The translations under genes and the position numbers were made by a program. DNA of 5,663 nucleotides, taken from Micavibrio aeruginosavorus (GTDB taxonomy: Bacteria; Pseudomonadota; Alphaproteobacteria; Micavibrionales; Micavibrionaceae). Shown here piece after piece: positions 1 to 5,372 of the stretch (position 1 is the first letter of the stretch; every line of letters starts with the position of its first letter). The stretch spans positions 1 through 5,663 of the forward strand of contig QFNK01000135.1 of assembly GCA_003240795.1 (NCBI GenBank). Reading direction: 5' to 3'. A model generated the notes under the pieces. That model ran no database searches, was not told where the DNA came from, and saw only the letters and a list, made by a program, of their open reading frames with translations.

Positions 1-1002
1 ATGAACAGAGGTAAAGTAGCACTTTTTATCGGAGCAGATATAACGGCACATCTTGTGCTGAATAAGATCGTGCCTGAATTTAAAAATGCCGGATACACAC
101 CTGTTGTTTATCTGCCTAAGCACAAGGCCTCCCCAAAAGCCAATCAGCCTGAACTGCGCGAAGCCGCTTTTTACGAGCGTCATCTTACCAATAACGTTGT
201 CTATCCATTTTTGGAAAAAAATCCTGCAAAAAATCCTGATTTCCTAAGCCCTAGCGCGCTAGCTGAAAAAGAGAAAGTTCATCTGGAATACATCGACAAC
301 GTGAACGATGTAAATTTTGTAACGCGCCTTAAAAATGATGCCGCCTATGTTGGAGCTTTGTCCGTAAGATGTTTCCAGATTTTCAAACCGGAAATCATCA
401 ACGTATTTAAAGAACGTGAATTCTTTCTGAACTCACATCCGGGCGTATTACCGACTTACAAAGGCGTACTCTCAACCGTTCGAGCAATGGCCTCGGCTGA
501 GCGTGAATATGGATGGACACTGCACGAAGTTGATGAAGGCATCGACACCGGTGATATATTATGGGTTAAGGCCAAGAAAATGGACCTTAGCAAAACAGGA
601 CTTATGGCGAATATAGACATGGCCATGATCGGCGCGGATTCAATCAAGCGTGCGATTGATGAACTGAAAGAAGGCAATGTCTTAAAAGGCTATCCGCAGG
701 ATTCATCCAAGGGCGCTTACTACAGCTACCCAACACGTGAAGAGCTTAACGAGTGGAATTCCATCGGCCTGCGACTGGCGGATGCAGAAGAAACAAGAAA
801 TGTTCTCGTTGAAAAATTCAGCAACGCCACTACCCCTCACGGTAAAAAGCTGAGCGCGGAAATTGAAAAAGCTATTGACTGCTGGAAGCTGGAACAAAGT
901 GAACAAGCACCTTGTTTTGCAAGCATGTTTTCGCCTCCTATGAATACTCTGCCGCCCCCGCGGAAAAGACCGTCAACGTCAAATCAGATTGTTCCGGCTT
1001 AG
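1..1002 (+). CDS. Formyltransferase-family protein, possible sugar N-formyltransferase
   Basis: This 333-aa protein has the formyltransferase fold that moves a formyl group from 10-formyltetrahydrofolate to an amine. Visible signatures are the central NSHPGVLPTYKG segment (residues 144-155), with Asn144 and His146, and the later DEGIDTGDIL segment (178-187), with Asp182; these match the Asn-His-Asp catalytic triad of the Fmt/GART family. The N-terminus (about 5-35) looks like the first strand and helix of a Rossmann-like domain. A following segment (about 40-100) has no motif I recognise. The YYSYPTREE stretch (240-248) resembles the post-catalytic part of other formyltransferases. The Pro/Arg-rich tail (about 311-333) is probably disordered. 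The gene is more AT-rich than its neighbours, which suggests transfer. The adjacent GDP-fucose synthase favours a nucleotide-sugar substrate for a surface glycan, but the substrate is inferred; a divergent Fmt-like paralogue is the alternative. The ATG is the first base of the window, so no ribosome site can be checked. Confidence 0.8.
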   Translation: MNRGKVALFIGADITAHLVLNKIVPEFKNAGYTPVVYLPKHKASPKANQPELREAAFYERHLTNNVVYPFLEKNPAKNPDFLSPSALAEKEKVHLEYIDNVNDVNFVTRLKNDAAYVGALSVRCFQIFKPEIINVFKEREFFLNSHPGVLPTYKGVLSTVRAMASAEREYGWTLHEVDEGIDTGDILWVKAKKMDLSKTGLMANIDMAMIGADSIKRAIDELKEGNVLKGYPQDSSKGAYYSYPTREELNEWNSIGLRLADAEETRNVLVEKFSNATTPHGKKLSAEIEKAIDCWKLEQSEQAPCFASMFSPPMNTLPPPRKRPSTSNQIVPA

Positions 1003-1986
1003 ACATTTTTTTGCCTGAATATACGTTTCCAAAAGACCTTTTTCTAAATCCGTTTCCGCTTGCCAGCCCATAGCGCTCAGCCGCGTACAATCGAGGCGTT
1101 TTCGCGCGGCGCCGTCCGGCTTGCTAGCATCAAAATCGACCCTGCCCTGAAATCCGGCAATATTCGCAATCATGCGGGCGAGCGCGGCGATGCTGACCTC
1201 CTCCCCGCTCCCGATGTTGATATGGCTTTCTCCATCGTACCGCTCGCATATAAATAATGCCGCGCGCGCAAGATCGTCGACATGCAGGAACTCCCGCAAG
1301 GGCGCGCCCGTCCCCCAAAGGGTCACACTGTCCGCACCGGTCTTCACCGCGTCTGCGAATTTCATCATCATCGCCGGAATGACATGGCTTCTCTCCGCAT
1401 CATACCGGTCATACGGGCCATAGAGATTGGTTGGCATGACGGATATATATCGCCGCCCGTATTGCCGCCTGTAAAACTGACACAGCTTGATGCCCGCAAT
1501 TTTTGCAATCGCATAGGCCTCGTTCGTCGGCTCCAGCGAACCGGTCAGAAGTGCCTCCTCCACAATCGGCTGCGCCGCATCGCGCGGATAGATGCAGGAC
1601 GACCCGAAATAAACGAGCCGTTGCACGCCCGCCTTATGCGCTCCGTCGATCACATTTTGCGCGATTGCCAGATTGTCACGGATAAAATCCGCCGGATAAG
1701 AAACATTCGCGCCGATACCGCCCACACATCCCGCTGTCAGAAAAACCGCATCCGGCTTTTCCGCCGCCAGCCAGCCAAGCGCCGCACGCTGATCCGTCAG
1801 GTCGAGCGCGCTATGCGGCGCTGATAAAAGAACGACATCCCCCCGCGCCTCCAGCGCACGGACAATAGCCCGCCCGACCATGCCCGTCTCGCCCGCGACA
1901 AAAACGCGCGATCCGGCCAGCGGAAACATCAGGCCGTCATGATCCTGTGCGCAAAACGCCGCAGGGCTTTTCAAAATGGAATACAT
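979..1986 (-). CDS. fcl: GDP-L-fucose synthase
   Basis: This cytosolic short-chain reductase/epimerase converts GDP-4-keto-6-deoxy-D-mannose to GDP-L-fucose with NADPH, after GDP-mannose 4,6-dehydratase (Gmd, not in the window). Motifs run in family order: nucleotide-binding GETGMVG (32-38), GSSCIYP (128-134), YAIAK (158-162), MPTNLYGP (184-191), SHVIP (200-204) and REFLHVDD (231-238). Ser129, Tyr158 and Lys162 form the catalytic triad. Cys131 and His201 sit at the same spacing as Cys109 and His179 of the E. coli enzyme, so the active site is intact. At 335 aa it is slightly longer than usual. Met20 (position 1929, protein starting MFPLAGSRVFVAG) would give a family-typical 316 aa, and neither start has a convincing ribosome site. 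The longer start is listed because a candidate promoter and palindrome lie just upstream of it. The 3' end overlaps the convergent formyltransferase gene by 24 bp. Confidence 0.93.
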   Translation of the reverse strand: MYSILKSPAAFCAQDHDGLMFPLAGSRVFVAGETGMVGRAIVRALEARGDVVLLSAPHSALDLTDQRAALGWLAAEKPDAVFLTAGCVGGIGANVSYPADFIRDNLAIAQNVIDGAHKAGVQRLVYFGSSCIYPRDAAQPIVEEALLTGSLEPTNEAYAIAKIAGIKLCQFYRRQYGRRYISVMPTNLYGPYDRYDAERSHVIPAMMMKFADAVKTGADSVTLWGTGAPLREFLHVDDLARAALFICERYDGESHINIGSGEEVSIAALARMIANIAGFQGRVDFDASKPDGAARKRLDCTRLSAMGWQAETDLEKGLLETYIQAKKCLSRNNLI

Positions 1987-2005
1987 GAAACAGGGACCGC
2001 TTCAC

Positions 2006-2037
2006 TGGTTGCGCCATACCTATGTATGACGCAATCA
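2006..2037. repeat. Imperfect palindrome upstream of fcl
   Basis: Two 14-base arms flank a 4-base loop (CTAT, 2020-2023). The core is TTGCGCCATAC (2009-2019) against GTATGACGCAA (2024-2034), with one mismatch; on the leftward transcript that mismatch becomes a G-U pair. The arms extend outward to 2006 and 2037 with one further mismatch. No T-run follows on either strand, so a standard intrinsic terminator is unlikely. The element covers the predicted -10 and start region of fcl, which suits a repressor site or a 5' mRNA hairpin. A small 5-bp hairpin (AGTTG/CAACT, 2040-2053) lies next to it at the stop codon of the 69-aa gene. Confidence 0.6.
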
Positions 2038-2051
2038 AAAGTTGCGGTCAA
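2023..2051 (-). promoter_or_regulatory. Candidate sigma70 promoter for fcl
   Basis: On the minus strand TTGACC (2051-2046, five of six matches to the -35 consensus) is followed after 17 bases by CATACA (2028-2023, a poor -10). Transcription would begin near 2016, inside the palindrome. The -35 is good and the spacing ideal, but the -10 is weak, so this is tentative. fcl could also be read from upstream through the two small genes. Confidence 0.3.
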
Positions 2052-2261
2052 CTAGAGCGATGGCTTGAAGGATTGATTGTTGCGCATGACAAGGCTCGCC
2101 GGCCCGGCATCCTGCGTCGGTGCGGAAACGCCGTGCGTGACGTCGAATCCCGATAATGCCATGACGCCTTGTGTAAACGAGGCGCCGCCCGTGGAAGATG
2201 AAATCTTGGCATCAAATCCGTTCAGTGCTTCCGACAATGGCTGTCCTACAATCGGGTTCAT
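2052..2261 (-). CDS. Hypothetical small protein, 69 aa
   Basis: I do not recognise this protein. The start used here is the ATG at 2261, which overlaps the TGA of the upstream 96-aa gene as ATGA, the usual arrangement for translational coupling. A TGAGG ribosome site lies 8 bases upstream. An earlier in-frame ATG at 2306 would add 15 residues and a 49-bp overlap with the upstream gene, and is less likely. The product (MNPIVGQPLSEALNGFDAKI...) has no signal peptide, no membrane segment and no cysteine. It is rich in Ser, Gly, Ala and Thr in its middle (about 20-55) and ends in a polar NNQSFKPSL tail. It may be a small soluble partner of the 96-aa protein. Small size and lack of a recognised family leave some doubt that it is expressed. 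Confidence 0.55.
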   Translation of the reverse strand: MNPIVGQPLSEALNGFDAKISSSTGGASFTQGVMALSGFDVTHGVSAPTQDAGPASLVMRNNQSFKPSL

Positions 2262-2548
2262 ATCGCGGGCCTCATGGTCTGGACATACGCAACCGCCGTA
2301 ATGCACCCTGGAAACGCTTCCTTGGGCGGATATTCAACAATACCGACCTGGCTAAAGGTGGAAAGAAGGCTGAACACCTCGGGATCCTTATAAGGAAATT
2401 TCGCAATCTCGTTATACCCCGCTTTGATGCGGATTTCGTCAGGGCTGGCCGAAACAGTGTAATTGTCGGCACCACGCGGCAGGTTTCCGGGCAGCACGAT
2501 TACCATGCTTCCGTCATTTCCCTTGATAAAATCGCAGCGGTCGAACAT
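2258..2548 (-). CDS. Hypothetical protein, 96 aa
   Basis: I do not recognise this protein. It starts at ATG 2548 behind an AAGGGACGAGAG stretch that gives a reasonable Shine-Dalgarno sequence. Alternating hydrophobic patches (MVIVLPGNLP 15-24, YTVSA 30-34, EIRIKAGYNEIAKF 38-51, GIVEYPP 69-75, ITAVAYVQT 83-91) suggest a compact, mostly beta or alpha/beta soluble fold. There is no signal peptide or membrane helix, and only Cys5 and Cys82. Codon use fits a real gene, with mixed but GC-leaning third positions. It is the first gene of a leftward two-gene unit, coupled by ATGA to the 69-aa gene, with a candidate promoter at 2620-2649. Nothing here shows what process it serves. Confidence 0.65.
   Translation of the reverse strand: MFDRCDFIKGNDGSMVIVLPGNLPRGADNYTVSASPDEIRIKAGYNEIAKFPYKDPEVFSLLSTFSQVGIVEYPPKEAFPGCITAVAYVQTMRPAI
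2270..2274 (-). promoter_or_regulatory. Ribosome binding site that decides the start of the 69-aa gene
   Basis: On the minus strand TGAGG lies 8 bases before the ATG at 2261. It sits inside the last codons of the 96-aa gene and supports the ATGA-coupled start over the longer 84-aa alternative. Confidence 0.5.
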
Positions 2549-2619
2549 TTCTCTCGTCCCTTGACGCGTTTCGGACCTTTTAAGGCCTCTCTACGGCAGA
2601 CTATGCCACCCTTCTTAAT

Positions 2620-2649
2620 ATTTTATGAAATATGGCGGACCAAAGGCAA
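2620..2649 (-). promoter_or_regulatory. Candidate promoter for the two small leftward genes
   Basis: On the minus strand TTGCCT (2649-2644) and TAAAAT (2625-2620, five of six matches to the -10 consensus) are separated by 18 bases, in the AT-rich part of the intergenic region. The start would fall near 2613, giving a leader of about 65 bases before the ATG at 2548. This is pattern evidence only. Confidence 0.35.
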
Positions 2650-2746
2650 ATTTCCTCAAACCTTGCCAAAACCTTAACGCCGCCTATTTCATGGGAATAC
2701 TGGAAACAAAACCGTGCACAACTCGTCCCGCACAAAAGCGCCGCGC

Positions 2747-2774
2747 TTGCAGGACCGTCCCGGACATTTATAGA
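2747..2774 (+). promoter_or_regulatory. Candidate promoter for the 182-aa gene
   Basis: TTGCAG (2747-2752), a 16-base spacer and TATAGA (2769-2774) form a modest sigma70-like pair about 75 bases upstream of the ATG at 2850. Both boxes match only partly. A second -10-like TATATT lies at 2808-2813 but has no good -35. The element overlaps the GGAC/GTCC cluster. Confidence 0.3.
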
Positions 2775-2792
2775 GTCCGCACAAGAGTGGAC
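2752..2792. repeat. Alternating GGAC/GTCC motif cluster
   Basis: Five four-base motifs alternate in orientation within 41 bp: GGAC at 2752, GTCC at 2757, GGAC at 2762, GTCC at 2775 and GGAC at 2789. The pair CGGAC (2761-2765) and GTCCG (2775-2779) forms a 5-bp inverted repeat whose loop contains the candidate -10 TATAGA. The first two GGAC copies are 10 bp apart, one helical turn. It could be an operator or a set of competing hairpins; short motifs can also cluster by chance. Confidence 0.4.
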
Positions 2793-2849
2793 TGTTTATT
2801 AGCGGCGTATATTTAAAAAAACCAAGTAGCAAAGACGTAGCCGCCCTTG

Positions 2850-3398
2850 ATGGATTTTTCGGTAAAGAACGGATATTCGCAAACCATCCCCCGCCCGCAG
2901 CAACCTGCGGCCGGCAAGGCGCAGCCGCAACCGGATACTTCCAAGGCCAACGATAATACACCGCTTCCCGTTGTCTATTCCCCCGCCACCTCATCCCGCT
3001 CGCTTCAGTCCGGCACGCGGCTCGTGTCCGAAAACAATGAAACCATCGGCGCGAACGGCTTTCGCCGCACCGCGACGTATGAGCGTGAAGACGGCCGCCG
3101 CTTTTTCCGGATGGAAGAACTCTCCCTGACCACACAAGGCGCGCGCCGCACAGTGACCCAGCAAAACCCGTCGGGCAGTATCAGCGTGTACGAGGAAGTG
3201 CTCGACCGTCAGGACAGCGGCGCCTTCCGCCGCACCCAGCGTTTTCAGGACGGCACCGGTGACATCTCCACGCAAGTGACAGAAGACTACACGGTAACCG
3301 ACCCGTTTATCCTCTCCGGCGGAAAAACGGCGTTCTCCTATATATCGCCGGCGGCGTTTCAGCCAATGCGCGGAACGCAGCTTGATCTTCGCGCCTGA
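2850..3398 (+). CDS. Hypothetical repeat-containing protein, 182 aa
   Basis: I do not recognise this protein. The ATG at 2850 directly follows a TTG (2847) that could also serve as start; an in-frame TAG at 2838 rules out a longer form. No good Shine-Dalgarno sequence is visible. The N-terminus (about 10-55) is rich in Pro, Gln and Ser and looks disordered, with no signal peptide. Residues about 70-150 contain three imperfect repeats spaced 27 and 28 residues apart, each with Arg-Arg-Thr (72-74, 99-101, 127-129) after a Gly, followed by a polar strand-like segment ending in acidic residues (EEL, EEVLD, TEDY). This suggests a small beta-rich fold, possibly of hairpin repeats. There is no cysteine and no membrane helix. 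Codon third positions are GC-rich, as in bdhA 49 bp downstream, which supports a real gene. Co-transcription with bdhA is possible but unproven. Confidence 0.7.
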   Translation: MDFSVKNGYSQTIPRPQQPAAGKAQPQPDTSKANDNTPLPVVYSPATSSRSLQSGTRLVSENNETIGANGFRRTATYEREDGRRFFRMEELSLTTQGARRTVTQQNPSGSISVYEEVLDRQDSGAFRRTQRFQDGTGDISTQVTEDYTVTDPFILSGGKTAFSYISPAAFQPMRGTQLDLRA

Positions 3399-3410
3399 GA
3401 GGCCCATTAT

Positions 3411-3438
3411 CCTTGTGCATTGAACAATTTCACAAAGG
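3411..3438 (+). promoter_or_regulatory. Nested dyad element over the bdhA ribosome site
   Basis: CCTTGTG (3411-3417) mirrors CACAAAGG (3431-3438) with one bulged base, and inside it ATTG (3419-3422) mirrors CAAT (3425-3428) around AA. The right arm contains the AAAGGA Shine-Dalgarno sequence of bdhA (3434-3439), 8 bases before its ATG. The symmetry fits a DNA operator; as RNA the outer stem would hide the ribosome site. No regulator is known from this window. Confidence 0.4.
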
Positions 3439-3447
3439 ACATTCGCC

Positions 3448-4230
3448 ATGCTCAAAGGAAAAACAGCCATCGTCACAGGATCGACCAGCGGTATCGGACA
3501 GGGTATGGCCCATGCGCTTGCCATGGCGGGCTGCAACATCGTCCTGAACGGTTTCGGCGATGCCGGCGCGATTGAAAAAGACCGTGCCGCCCTCGAAAAA
3601 GATTCCGGCGTGAAAGTCATCTACAACGGCGCCGACATGACAAAGCCGGGTCAGATCGAATCGATGATCGTCGAGGCAAAATCCAAATTCGGCTCCGTCG
3701 ATATCATCGTCAACAATGCAGGTGTTCAGCACGTTGCCCCCGTTGATGAATTCCCGCCGGAAAAATGGGACCAAATCATCGCCATCAACCTGACCTCCGC
3801 CTTTCACATGACGCGCCTTGCCGTGCCGCATATGAAAGAGGCCGGATGGGGACGCATCATCAACCTCGCCTCCGCCCACGCCCTCGTCGCCTCCCCCTTC
3901 AAGAGCGCCTATGTCGCTGCCAAGCACGGCATCGCGGGCCTGACAAAAACCGTTGCGCTCGAACTCGCCGAGAAAAAAATTACCTGCAACGCCATCTGCC
4001 CCGGCTACGTCAAAACGCCTTTGGTGGACAAGCAGATCGGCGATCAGGCCAAGGCGCGCGGCATATCGGAAGAAGACGTAGTGAAAAACGTCATCCTCGG
4101 CGCGCAGCCGACCAAGCAGTTCACCACCGTAGAGGACATCGGCGCACTCTGCGTCTTCCTCTGCTCCGACGCCGCGAAAAACATCACGGGCTCGATCCTC
4201 CCCATCGACGGCGGCTGGACGGCTGCTTAA
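3448..4230 (+). CDS. bdhA: D-3-hydroxybutyrate dehydrogenase
   Basis: This NAD-dependent short-chain dehydrogenase oxidises D-3-hydroxybutyrate to acetoacetate in the cytosol, the step that returns polyhydroxybutyrate (PHB) monomers to central metabolism. The 260-aa length equals that of the Pseudomonas fragi enzyme as I recall it, and its key residues fall at the same numbers: catalytic Asn114, Ser142, Tyr155, Lys159, and substrate-binding Gln94, His144, Lys152, Gln196 and Trp257. Other visible motifs are the cofactor loop TGSTSGIG (10-17), NNAG (89-92), SAYVAAKHG (153-161), CPGYVKTPLV (184-193) and the C-terminal DGGWTAA. This separates it from generic 3-oxoacyl-ACP reductases. The start is supported by AAAGGA 8 bases upstream. 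A dyad element covers that ribosome site. The patatin-like gene follows after 3 bp in the same frame, so the two are almost surely one operon. Confidence 0.96.
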   Translation: MLKGKTAIVTGSTSGIGQGMAHALAMAGCNIVLNGFGDAGAIEKDRAALEKDSGVKVIYNGADMTKPGQIESMIVEAKSKFGSVDIIVNNAGVQHVAPVDEFPPEKWDQIIAINLTSAFHMTRLAVPHMKEAGWGRIINLASAHALVASPFKSAYVAAKHGIAGLTKTVALELAEKKITCNAICPGYVKTPLVDKQIGDQAKARGISEEDVVKNVILGAQPTKQFTTVEDIGALCVFLCSDAAKNITGSILPIDGGWTAA

Positions 4231-4233
4231 CCG

Positions 4234-5340
4234 ATGGCATCGAAAGCCGAACCGAAAACCAAAAAAATTAACCTCGCCCTTCAGGGCGGCGGGGCGCATG
4301 GCGCGCTGGCCTGGGGCATTCTCGATGCGCTCCTCGAAGACGGGCGGCTGGAGGTTGACGGTTTTTCCGCGACCAGCGCGGGCACGATGAACGCCCTCGC
4401 CTTCGCGCAAGGCTATCACGAAGGCGGGCGCGATGGCGCGCGGGCGAAGCTGGAGGAATTCTGGTGGGAAACGTCCAAGGCTGGCGCATTCTTCTCCCCC
4501 GTGCGCGGCAACCCCATGGAACGTTTTCTGGGTCTCGGCTCCGGCGAAAACCCGCTGGCCTATTTCATGTTCGATACGATGACGCGCATCCTGTCGCCGT
4601 ATCAGTTCAACCCGCTCGACATCAATCCATTGAAAGATGTATTGGAGCGCGTGATCGATTTCGACAAAGTCCGCGCCTGCGAAAAACTGAAAATGTTCAT
4701 CAGCGCGACCAACGTCCGCACCGGCAAGGTCAAAGTCTTCCGCAGCGAGGAAGTATCGCTGGATGTCGCCCTTGCCTCCGCCTGCCTGCCGTTCCTGTTC
4801 AAGGCGGTGGAGATCGACGGCGAACATTACTGGGACGGCGGCTACACAGGAAACCCCGCCCTCTATCCTCTTTTCTACCAGACGGAGACAAGCGACGTCG
4901 TCATCATCCATCTGAACCCGCTCTACCGCGAGGAAATCCCGACGACCGCCCCCGCCATCATGAACCGCCTGAACGAGGTTTCCTTCAACGACTCCCTTTT
5001 GAAAGAACTCCGCGCCGTCGCCTTCGTGAAAAAGCTGATCGAACACGATATGATCCGCGACGAATACAAACATATGTACAAGGACATTCTCGTCCATTCC
5101 GTGCGCGCGGACGACATGATGAAGGAATTCTCCGTCACCAGCAAATTCGACACGGATTGGGATTTCCTGACAACGCTGCGCGATTCAGGACGCGAAGGCA
5201 TGAAAACTTGGCTCGCCGAACATTTTGACAATATCGGCAGAAAGGCCAGCGTGAACTTGCATGACGAATTCCTGAACGACAAGGGCATCGACAAGCATTT
5301 CTTCAGCAAGCGCAACATGAACGCCGGAAAGAAAAAATAA
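4234..5340 (+). CDS. Patatin-like phospholipase family hydrolase
   Basis: This 368-aa protein belongs to the patatin family, whose members are Ser-Asp dyad acyl hydrolases. The oxyanion loop LQGGGAHGALAWG (16-28) is followed by the nucleophile elbow SATSAGTMNA (45-54) with Ser48, and by the DGG motif (201-203) with Asp201, both in the expected order and spacing. The elbow reads A-x-S-x-G instead of the usual G-x-S-x-G. Residues about 240-355 look like the C-terminal extension found in a subset of bacterial patatins (DUF3734-type, from memory). There is no signal peptide, so it is probably cytosolic or membrane-associated, and it ends in a basic GKKK. It starts 3 bp after the bdhA stop with only a weak ribosome site, which suggests translational coupling. 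The substrate is unknown: phospholipid, acyl ester and hydroxybutyrate oligomer are all possible, the last suggested only by the bdhA link. Confidence 0.92.
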   Translation: MASKAEPKTKKINLALQGGGAHGALAWGILDALLEDGRLEVDGFSATSAGTMNALAFAQGYHEGGRDGARAKLEEFWWETSKAGAFFSPVRGNPMERFLGLGSGENPLAYFMFDTMTRILSPYQFNPLDINPLKDVLERVIDFDKVRACEKLKMFISATNVRTGKVKVFRSEEVSLDVALASACLPFLFKAVEIDGEHYWDGGYTGNPALYPLFYQTETSDVVIIHLNPLYREEIPTTAPAIMNRLNEVSFNDSLLKELRAVAFVKKLIEHDMIRDEYKHMYKDILVHSVRADDMMKEFSVTSKFDTDWDFLTTLRDSGREGMKTWLAEHFDNIGRKASVNLHDEFLNDKGIDKHFFSKRNMNAGKKK

Positions 5341-5341
5341 A

Positions 5342-5369
5342 AAAAGCCGCCCTTTTAAAGGCAGCTTTT
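5342..5369. terminator. Bidirectional intrinsic terminator
   Basis: AAAAGC (5342-5347) pairs with GCTTTT (5364-5369), then after one C-A mismatch GCC (5349-5351) pairs with GGC (5360-5362), with an 8-base loop. A-rich sequence on the left and T-rich sequence on the right give a U-tract in both directions. It lies exactly between two convergent stop codons, that of the patatin gene (5340) and that of the DUF3309-like gene (5373), so it can end both transcripts. Confidence 0.75.
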
Positions 5370-5372
5370 AAA

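Larger units (their letters stand above)
2549..2849. other. Divergent intergenic region, 301 bp
   Basis: This stretch lies between the starts of the leftward 96-aa gene and the rightward 182-aa gene. The part from about 2610 to 2680 is AT-rich. It holds a leftward promoter candidate (2620-2649), a rightward one (2747-2774) and a cluster of GGAC/GTCC motifs (2752-2792). A run of A at 2814-2821 lies about 30 bases before the 182-aa gene. I see no convincing gene: the short open frames here (for example 2625-2816 forward) lack a ribosome site and have unnatural composition. No tRNA or recognised riboswitch is visible. Confidence 0.6.

Noticed and set aside
1282..1824. 180-codon forward open frame inside fcl
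   Set aside because: It is an Arg/His-rich shadow of a clear GDP-L-fucose synthase on the other strand.
2052..2261. Faint resemblance of the 69-aa protein (ALNGFDAKISSS) to the N-termini of flagellar rod proteins
   Set aside because: The conserved Asn-rich ANNIAN motif is missing, and no flagellar gene is nearby.
2052..2306. Longer 84-aa start for the 69-aa gene
   Set aside because: It would overlap the upstream gene by 49 bp, whereas the ATGA start has a ribosome site at the right distance.
2625..2816. 63-codon forward frame in the divergent intergenic region, and a 148-codon reverse frame at 2689-3135
   Set aside because: Neither has a ribosome site; both overlap promoter candidates and have Arg/Cys-rich compositions unlike the neighbouring proteins.
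2991..3620. 209-codon minus-strand open frame
   Set aside because: It runs across the 182-aa gene, the bdhA ribosome site and the start of bdhA, with biased composition and no motif.
3430..5097. 555-codon open frame antisense to bdhA and the patatin gene
   Set aside because: Both sense genes are in the same frame, and this antisense frame is codon-aligned with them. It stays open only because the sense genes avoid TTA, CTA and TCA codons. The translation has no recognisable domain, while both sense proteins have full motifs.
4464..5228. 254-codon forward frame inside the patatin gene, and a similar one at 3765-4271 inside bdhA
   Set aside because: Both give Arg/Pro/His-rich translations typical of frame-shifted GC-rich genes and overlap well-supported proteins.
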